From Closterium sp. NIES-65 (taxonomy: Eukaryota > Streptophyta > Zygnematophyceae > Desmidiales > Closteriaceae), in the NCBI GenBank assembly GCA_948144175.1, contig CANXME010002409.1, positions 2,333,001 through 2,397,000 of the forward strand: 64,000 bases of DNA, read 5' to 3'. Each line of letters starts with the position of its first letter. Within the stretch, counting starts at the first letter, position 1. The notes beneath the pieces were generated by a model. The model saw nothing but the letters and a program-made list of their open reading frames with translations. It did not search any database and was not told the DNA's origin. Shown piece after piece: positions 57,364 through 64,000 of this stretch. A program made the position numbers and the translations under genes.

Positions 57364-58326
57364 TAATCTGCAATTGGTTAGACACTTCCGTGGTTTAAGG
57401 CAATGTAAGTTAATCTTTAGGCAGTCCCGGCCATTACGGCCTCTATGATGTGGCTGCGAAATAGTCGCAGCATTCCCTTGGTTGTAGGCACGAAGGAACC
57501 CGAATGAGCAATCGATGTAGTTGCTGTACAAAACAGTACTATTCAGTAATGATGAGTCGTCCATTCGAAAAACAGACAACCAGAAAACTGAAGTTTCGAC
57601 CTGACAAAAGTGATAACAATTCCATACTGTTGTGGCATGCATACGACATAGCATGCATACTCACGAAAAGCCATGCGAACCTTGGCGAGTACAACTACCA
57701 CCCCATGGTTAGAATGGTCGATGGTTCCAACCATGGGGTGGCAAAATGGTACCGCACCCTGAGTACTTCCTTCCATATCTACTATAAAGCTCTTGTTCAA
57801 TTGTCCCTCACCTCAGACCCCTGACATTACATAGCAATTCTTCAAAACCATAACCCCAAAACAATATAGCCCAACTGTGTATACTCCAATCACAAAGTGA
57901 TCGTGAATCTCACATGCAAAGACCCTGTATTTTCCTCCAGGTGCAAAATCCCAATAGGGGGTTCTGATTCACAATTTTGGGCATCATAAAGCCACACCAA
58001 ATACCACAAACACATAGTAATTTTCCACTTTGATTAGGTTATGAAACACTCATCGTTCCTTCAAAAAAACTGTTGATTCTGTAAAAAATAAAATTTGTAT
58101 CCTTTCATTCTCCCTCCATGCGCTAGAGGTTTGTTGTACGGCCACACTAGCAAAAAGAATTTTGAAAGTAGGTCAGAAAGTATTTATTAAACCTTACATG
58201 GTTTGGGTTCCACGTCGTTCCAGACAGACCCACATGAAAATTGATGCCATATTTTTCTATTATTTGGAGGATAATGGCACAAACAAGATAAAAAAAATGC
58301 AAGCTTGCGAATTATATTAGAGGGAG
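57364..58326. other. AT-rich non-coding stretch
   Basis: Normal-composition to AT-rich sequence without long frames. The segment 57630-57740 contains the inverted repeat accaccccatggtt...aaccatggggtggc. A frame of 106 codons (57504-57824) has no recognised domain. It may be upstream sequence of the partial gene at 56667-57328. Confidence 0.4.
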
Positions 58327-58331
58327 AGAAA

Positions 58332-58460
58332 TGTCAGAATATTATGTTTCTCTTGTCCGCAGTGGGGTACTCTATAGTGAGTACAACCCTTTTACGGTTT
58401 GCTATATGTATCCCAATGTTTGCTAGTGAATCTCTCTTCTTCATTCCTCATTTCTTCACA
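58332..58460 (+). repeat. 5' LTR of the 58332 element
   Basis: 129 bp, starting TGTCAGAATATTATGTTTC and ending TTTCTTCACA, directly followed by the primer site. Confidence 0.94.
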
Positions 58461-58554
58461 TGGTATCAGAGCATCTACGCTCCTGGCCTGTGGGCCCACC
58501 TAACTGCTTCCGCTGCTACTCTGTGCTCTGCACGCCCCGTGGCGTGCCCCTCGC

Positions 58555-59170
58555 GCGACCCTTAGTGGCCCCGTCGCCACCCCTCGCGGCCTCGTCGCCG
58601 CCCTTCTCGGCCCCTCGCGGCCCCTTTGCGGCCCCGTTGCCGCCCCTTTCAGGCCCCTCGCGGCCCCTTCGCGGCCCGTCGCCGCCCTTCCAGGCCCCTC
58701 GCGGCCCCTTCGCGGCCCCGTCGCCGCCCCTATCGGCCCCGTCGCCGCCGCCAGCGGCCCCGTCGCCGACCTCTCAGGCCCCTCGCGGTCCCTTCGCGGC
58801 CCCGTTGCCGCCCCTATCGGCCCCGTCGCCGCCGCCAGCGGCCCCGTCGCCGACCCTAGCGGCCCCGTCGCCGCCCCTATCGGCCCCGTCGCCGCCGCCA
58901 GCGGCCCCGTCGCCGCCCCTAACGGCCCCGTCGCCGCCCCTATCGGCCCCGTCGCCGCCGCCAGCGGCCCCGTCGCCGACCCTAGCGGCCCCGTCGCCGC
59001 CTCTATCAGCCCTGTCGCCGACCCTAAAGCCCCGTCGCCGCCTCTATCGGCCCCGTCGCCGACCCTACCGGCCCCGTCGCCGCCCCTATCGGCCCCGTCG
59101 CCGCCTCCAGCGGCCCCGTCGCCGCCACTTGCGGCCCCGTCGCCGCCCCTTTCGGCCCTTCCTCGACCCT
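58555..59170 (+). repeat. Leader array of the 58332 element
   Basis: Units of about 21 bases, such as ccccgtcgccgcccctatcgg and ccccgtcgccgccgccagcgg, alternate for about 600 bp. Frames across it give Pro/Ser/Ala repeats and are considered non-coding. Confidence 0.88.
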
Positions 59171-60070
59171 GTCCCGGCCCCGCCCCGGCCATGCTCCGTC
59201 GCCAGACGCGGCGCACCGGGGGCACGTGCACCGCCCCCCCCCTCTTTTCCCGTCGCCCGTCGCGGCTCCCTCGGGGGCCGCGACCTGGGGGGGGGGGGGG
59301 GGTGAGCGCCGCCCCTTCTGCCGCCTATTTTGGCGCCCTGTGAGGCCGCGCGTCGCCCCCCCCCCCCCCCCCCCCCCCCCCGTACCCTCCCTACCCGCCG
59401 TCCCGCCCTGCCCTGCGTTAGGGTCTAGGGGTGGCGAGTAGGGGGTGGCAGGTGTGTGGTCTCCCCTGCTCCTCCTCCTCCTTTGTCTCCCACTACTGCA
59501 GCTGCCGCTGAGGGGGGTGGGTGTGTGGGAGTCGACAGAGTGGTGCTAGGGGGTGGGGTGTGAGTGAACCTAGGGGTGCACTAATGGGGAGGTGAAATGG
59601 GGGTGGGATAGTTTGGGGAGGTTGAAGGGGGTGGCCGCCGTGAAGCCCGCAACTCCAGTCGCCCGTGAGACCGTTGCGCCAGTCGCCCGTGAGCCCGTTG
59701 GGCCAGTCGCCCGTGAGTCCGTTGCTCCTGCCGCTCAGAGTTAGCTGCGGAGCCAGTTACTCCAGTAGCCCGTGTGCCAGCTGCTCCAGTTGCCAGTGTG
59801 CCAGTTGCTCCAGTTCCCCGTGTGCCAGTTGCTCCAGTTGCGCCGTGTGCCAGCACCTTCAGCTACCGCCCACTACCTCCTCTCCTCTCATAGTCCCTCC
59901 TCCTCCACACTTGCCCTCTGCGATAGCCTCTAGCTTTGCTTACATTTGTGAACTTTAAACTGTTGCTTCTTGTACTTGTGCTCAGAATGTGTGGTGACAT
60001 TGTGATCCACCCTGAGCTTGTTCTGCTTTGCTTGTTGTGCTGATTACACCCCACTTTGACTATGGGGGTG

Positions 60071-60199
60071 TGTCAGAATATTATGTTTCTCTAGTCTGCA
60101 GTGGGGTACTCTATAGTGAGTACAACCCTTTTAGGGTTTGCTATATGTATCCCAATGTTTGCTAGTGAATCTCTCTTCTTCATTCCTCATTTCTTCACA
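60071..60199 (+). repeat. 3' LTR of the 58332 element
   Basis: Partner of 58332-58460, 129 bp with three substitutions. Confidence 0.94.
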
Positions 60200-60200
60200 A

Positions 60201-60225
60201 GAAAGAGTGAGAGAGAGAGAGAGAT

Positions 60226-60309
<84 letters not shown>
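60201..60309 (+). repeat. (GA)n microsatellite
   Basis: Nearly pure GA repeat with a few interruptions at its left end. The short element inserted at its border: the target duplication agaaa belongs to the purine-rich tract. Confidence 0.97.
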
Positions 60310-60312
<3 letters not shown>

Positions 60313-62914
60313 GAGGCACTAGGCCTAGTCCTTCGTCTCTCCAAGCTCTCTAGCCTAGTCTAGCCATAGTATAGCATAGCTATAAGGCTTTATAAGCCTT
60401 GTGCCCTTAGTGTAGCCCCTGCAGTGAGCCTATAAGCAGCACTAGCTCCTATATAGCCCCCCTTGTTTCTTCATTCCACTCATTATTCTTTGGTGAGTGT
60501 GGATCCTCCCAGCCCCCCGGCTCGAGAGGCATTAGGGGTGGCAAGGACACGTGGAGAAAGAAGCAGTTACACAGGGAGCAGTACAGGCATGCAAGCATAA
60601 CGCTGAAAGGGCCACACTAACGTAAGTCCCCTGCAATGGGGAAGAAGAAGCCGGCGACAAAGGATGTAGTGAAGGAAACGCCTACATCGGCTCACCCGCC
60701 ATCCCAGCCACCGGAGCACACACGCGATTGCAGGGACGATCCCAAGCGTGGACTCCTCAGCAGCCGTGGCTACCATGCAGAAAGCCGCAGTGCCAGGTCC
60801 GTCGTCTAGCAAAGGGTCCTCAGGTTCCAGCGGCAAATGAAGAACATCCCACAGTGCACTCGACACTCTGCACGGCGGGGCCGCCCCTGTTCGTTCTCGC
60901 TCAGCTGCGGATCTCGGGCAACAACCTCCCGGGACTGGAGGGCAACATGCTGGAGGTCAAGCACGAAGGATAGCTCCGTCACGCAGCGGTCAACCTCCGA
61001 CAACCGCATCCCACGGGCCTGGTAGGCCCCATCTCCAGGCTGAGGCTCCCCACAAGGAGGGCTCGGGGGAGGAGTTCTCCAGTTCCAGTTCTCCTCGCGA
61101 GGCAGATGAGGCCACGATACCCCCCTACAATCCACGTCTGGGTCACGAGGAGTGCCCGGCACCTCGTCGTCGTTCCAGTAGTCGCGGGAGAGGCCATTCA
61201 CCGGCTGATGCTGCGGGACCAGGGGAAGTGCAGGGCGACGGGGGGCAGGGAAACGGCAACACCCGGCAGGTGAGCAGCAAAAAGGGAAAGACATCACACG
61301 ACAAGCAAGGGGGGAACGGCGAGGGGGGCTACTCACAAATCCAAACTGGGTGGCAAAGAGATGAGACCCTGACACAAAGGGGTGCTGGCGACGAGGCAGG
61401 CACGACTGGGGAACGGGGGGAAGGAGCCCGCGAGGTGCAGGCGGAGCTGACGCAGTTACATCCAACCGAGGTGGGTATGAATACGCGAACCGAGCGACGG
61501 GAGTTGGCACCGACGAGGGCGCCGCAGGAGGCGGAGGAAGGGGGCAGGGGCGACGGGGAGCCCGACTCTGGGACTGATGGCGGGGCGGGGGCGGGGGCAA
61601 CGGCAGGTGGCACAGGAGCAGGCTATAATGGCGGAGGCGCGGGGATAGAGGGCCACGTCTGCTGAGACGGCGCCAAACCCGGCGCCGACAGCAGCGGTCG
61701 CGAGGGAGAAATTGGAGGCGCATAATGTGCTGGCGCCGCCGGCGGAGGATGTTGGGACGATGCGGACTCGGGCGGGGGCGGAGGAAGCTGCAATGGCCGA
61801 GACTGCGCGGCAGGAATGGGAAGTTGCGGTCGAGGACGAGCCTGACCAGAGGGCGGCGGATGAGGAGGATGGCGGCGGCGGAAGGACAGGCCACGTGCAC
61901 GAAGAAAATGATGGGTGCGCCCGCGGGGGGAGCAATACACCGGCTCCCTTGGCCGTGCTGGCATGCTCGGCGACGCAGAAGGGGCGGCGCCAACACCCGC
62001 AGCTAGGTAGTCCGCGACGGCTAGGAACAGGGCTGGCATTTGCCCGCCCGGGGCCCCTGGTCGGGTGGGCACAGCTGGAGACCTCGCCGCCAAGATCACA
62101 TCACGCCGAGGCGGCAAGCGTCGACCTGTCATCGGGAGCGAGGGACGACGTGGGACGGCCCGACGAAACAACTGAACGGGCAGAAGCTGAAGCGGGAGAC
62201 GCGGCGGCGGCGGAGGTGGAGGACCGAGTGACCGCGATCGATCGGCGTCGAGGGGGAACACCACGGCAGAGGGTGCTGCGAGAACGCACGGCAGAGGAGC
62301 GGCGGGTAACCCGCCTGCAAGGGCGCGGGGAAGAGAGCCGGAGGCGCCGAGGGGACGTAGCGAACAAGGCGCGCGCGGAAGAGGAGGGCGAGGGGGCCTA
62401 GCGGCAGCGGTGGCCAAGGAAAAAGCTAGATCTGGGCCATGGCGGGAAAGGCACGGGAGGCCAGAGAGAGTTCAGGAAAATCGGCCAATGGAGGATGGGG
62501 AAGACGATGGGGATGAGGATTATATGGAGGAGGAACAGGGTGACTCTGAGGATGCTTCTTTGGAGGAGAAACCAGGAATCCCAGCTAATAGGGCGGACTG
62601 AGGGGCGAGGAGGCGGGGACACGAGGCTGATGCCAACAAGGGCGAGTCACGTGGCAACCAAACCAACGAGGCTGCCAGCAAAGCAAGATCACCGGCAGAT
62701 ATTGCTGATGACTCAAACACGTGGTGACAGGTGGAAGGTTGGGAACTGGGGCCACTGCGCAGCAGTGCCCAACCCTTTCTACACCAGAAGTTACCTCCCA
62801 CGATCCAAGGATTTTATGCCTACTGCTTGACGATCCCCCTCCAACGCCTGGCAAAATTTCTAGGCTGCGTCCGGGCCTGGCGGATCCTCCAGTTCCTGCC
62901 TCGGCTGACCCTTC
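60310..62914. other. Low-complexity open frames, gene status unclear
   Basis: After the microsatellite comes a leader-like stretch, then an ATG at 60636 with a basic start (MGKKKPATK) that stops at 60809. Further plus-strand frames are 61228-61665, 61712-62401 (Ala/Glu/Arg-rich, coiled-coil-like end) and 62410-62601 (acidic). They are in different frames. The minus strand also has long Pro/Arg-rich frames (60806-61996, 61623-62417). No domain is recognised on either strand. A spliced host gene or an ORF1 of a non-LTR element are possible; neither can be shown. Confidence 0.3.
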
Positions 62915-63039
62915 TGTCAGAATGTTATGATTGTCTAGCCTGCAGTGGGGTACTCAATAGTGAGTACAGCCCAATTTAGGGTTTGCTATATGTACTCAAC
63001 TGCTTGCTAGTGAAACCCCTCCATTCCTCATTCTTCACA
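62915..63039 (+). repeat. 5' LTR of the edge element
   Basis: 125 bp, related to the solo LTR at 46359 and to the LTRs of the 58332 element (shared gtggggtact and gggtttgctatatgta). Confidence 0.88.
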
Positions 63040-64000
63040 TGGTATAGAGCTGGTTCCCTCCTGGGACTGTTCCTTCCTAGGGCTCACCACTTCGCTAAAC
63101 TTTTTTTTTCTGCCCAGCCCTTAGCGCATTTCGCGCTCTGCCCTGCTGCCCGTCGCGGCCCTTCGTGGCCCCTTCGTGGCCCCTTCGTGGCTCCTTTGTG
63201 GCCCCTTCACGGCCCCGTCACGGCCTCTCCCCGGCCCTGCCCCGTCGCCCGGCCCTGCCCCGTCGCCCGGCCCTGCCCCGTCGCCCTGTCGCGGCCCCCC
63301 GTCGCGGCCCTTCTGTCGCGGCCCCCCGTCGCGCCCCCCCCCGTCGCCGCCCTTCTAGGCCCCTCGCGGCCCCTTCGCGGCCCCGTCGCCGCCCCTAGCG
63401 GCCCCGTCGCCGCCCTTTCGAGGCCCCTTGTGGCCCCCCTTTGCGGCCTCGTCGCGGCCCCCCGTCGCGGCCCTGCCCCGTCGCCCGCCGCGGCCCTGTC
63501 GAGGCCCTGCCCCGGCCCTGCCCCGGCCCTGCCCCGACCCTGCCCCGGCCCCGCCCCGGCCATGCTCCGTCGCCTCTCGCGGCGCACCGGGGACCCGTGC
63601 ACCGCCCCCCCCTCTTTTCCCGTCGCCTGTCGAGGCGACCTGAGGGGGCCGCGACCTTGGGGGGGGGGGGGGGGGGGGGGGGGGGGCGAGCGTCGCCCCT
63701 TCTGCCGCCTGTTTTGGCGCCCTGGGAGGCCGCGCGTCGCCCCCCCCCCCCCCCCCGTAACCTCCCTACCCATCGCTCGGCCCTGCCCTGTGTTAGGGTT
63801 TGGGGGTGGCGAGTAGGGGGTGGCGGGTGTGTGGTCTCCCCTGCTCCTCCTCCTCCTCTGTTTCCCACTGCTGCAGCTGCCGCTGAGGGGGGTGGGTGTG
63901 TGGGAGTCGACGGAGTGGTGCTAGGGGGTGGGGTGTGAGTGAACCTAGGGTGCAGCAGGGGGTGTGTGAAAGGGGGGTGGGATAGTTTGGGGAGGTTGAA
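62915..64000 (+). mobile_element. Non-autonomous element, cut by the window edge
   Basis: The 125-bp 5' LTR (62915-63039) starts TGTCAGAATGTTATGATTG and ends CATTCTTCACA. The primer site tggtatagagc (63040-63050) lacks one base. A GC-rich leader (about 63120-63560) follows, then a 28-G run (63659-63686) and a 17-C run (63740-63756) separated by 53 bases, and a tail nearly identical to 59400-59620 of the element at 58332. The 3' LTR lies outside the window. Confidence 0.9.

Larger units (their letters stand above)
58332..60199 (+). mobile_element. Non-autonomous Copia-like element with G/C homopolymers
   Basis: This 1868-bp element has 129-bp LTRs (58332-58460 and 60071-60199, three differences) and a perfect target duplication agaaa (58327-58331 and 60200-60204). 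A perfect Met-tRNA primer site tggtatcagagc is at 58461-58472, and the purine tract tatgggggtg precedes the 3' LTR. The interior has a 21-base GC-rich array, a 16-G run (59287-59302) followed after 53 bases by a 26-C run (59356-59381), then a tail with the phrase gaatgtgtggtgac that is also found in the coding Copia elements. No protein domain is encoded. Confidence 0.94.

Noticed and set aside
60806-61996. 396-codon minus-strand Pro/Arg-rich frame as a gene
   Set aside because: Low complexity, no domain, overlaps plus-strand frames of similar quality; strand cannot be decided.

Overview
This window is a eukaryotic nuclear segment, from the green-plant (streptophyte) lineage as far as can be judged. 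The evidence is one spliced host gene for a plant-type MAP kinase phosphatase (dual-specificity phosphatase plus gelsolin-like domain, as in Arabidopsis MKP1), a chromodomain Ty3/Gypsy element, and many Ty1/Copia elements primed by initiator-Met tRNA. The very high GC content and low-complexity coding suggest a GC-rich alga such as a charophyte; that is inference, and the species cannot be named from the sequence.

Layout. 1-993: flank without a recognised gene. 999-22514: one Ty3/Gypsy chromovirus (LTRs 999-1325 and 21584-22514) carrying four later insertions: Copia-1 (1561-9081) in gag, Copia-2 (10791-17541) after the protease, a short non-autonomous LTR element (19648-20965, minus) in the integrase, and a 602-bp MITE (21887-22488) in its 3' LTR. 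Target duplications and continuous reading frames across the insertion points support this. 22515-28764: host island with the MKP1-like gene (22802-27153, minus, four exons, about 1245 aa). 28770-36000: Copia-3 (plus). 36220-43896: Copia-4 (minus), the best-preserved element. 44560-46060: non-autonomous element (minus). 46359-46499: solo LTR. 46510-48240: damaged or spliced minus-strand coding region with zinc-finger motifs. 48795-56577: Copia-5, a composite element with a second, inverted 3' half inside. 56667-57328: three consistent minus-strand exons of an unidentified host gene. 58332-60199: non-autonomous element (plus). 60201-60309: GA microsatellite. 60310-62914: low-complexity open frames of unknown nature. 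62915-64000: start of another non-autonomous element, cut by the window edge.

How the parts relate. The Copia elements form one family: short LTRs (125-133 bp), a Met-tRNA primer site touching the 5' LTR, a long GC-rich leader made of minisatellites whose unit differs in every copy, a Gag with a poly-glycine tract, a pol with a Gly-Gly-Ala-Glu-Pro array between integrase and reverse transcriptase, and a conserved AT-rich segment before the 3' LTR. The short elements keep the LTR style, the primer site, the start of the leader and the 3' tail but no genes, so they were probably moved in trans. Most stop codons that kill the Copia copies are C-to-T changes at CAG/CTG sites, as expected from decay of CHG methylation in silenced plant transposons.
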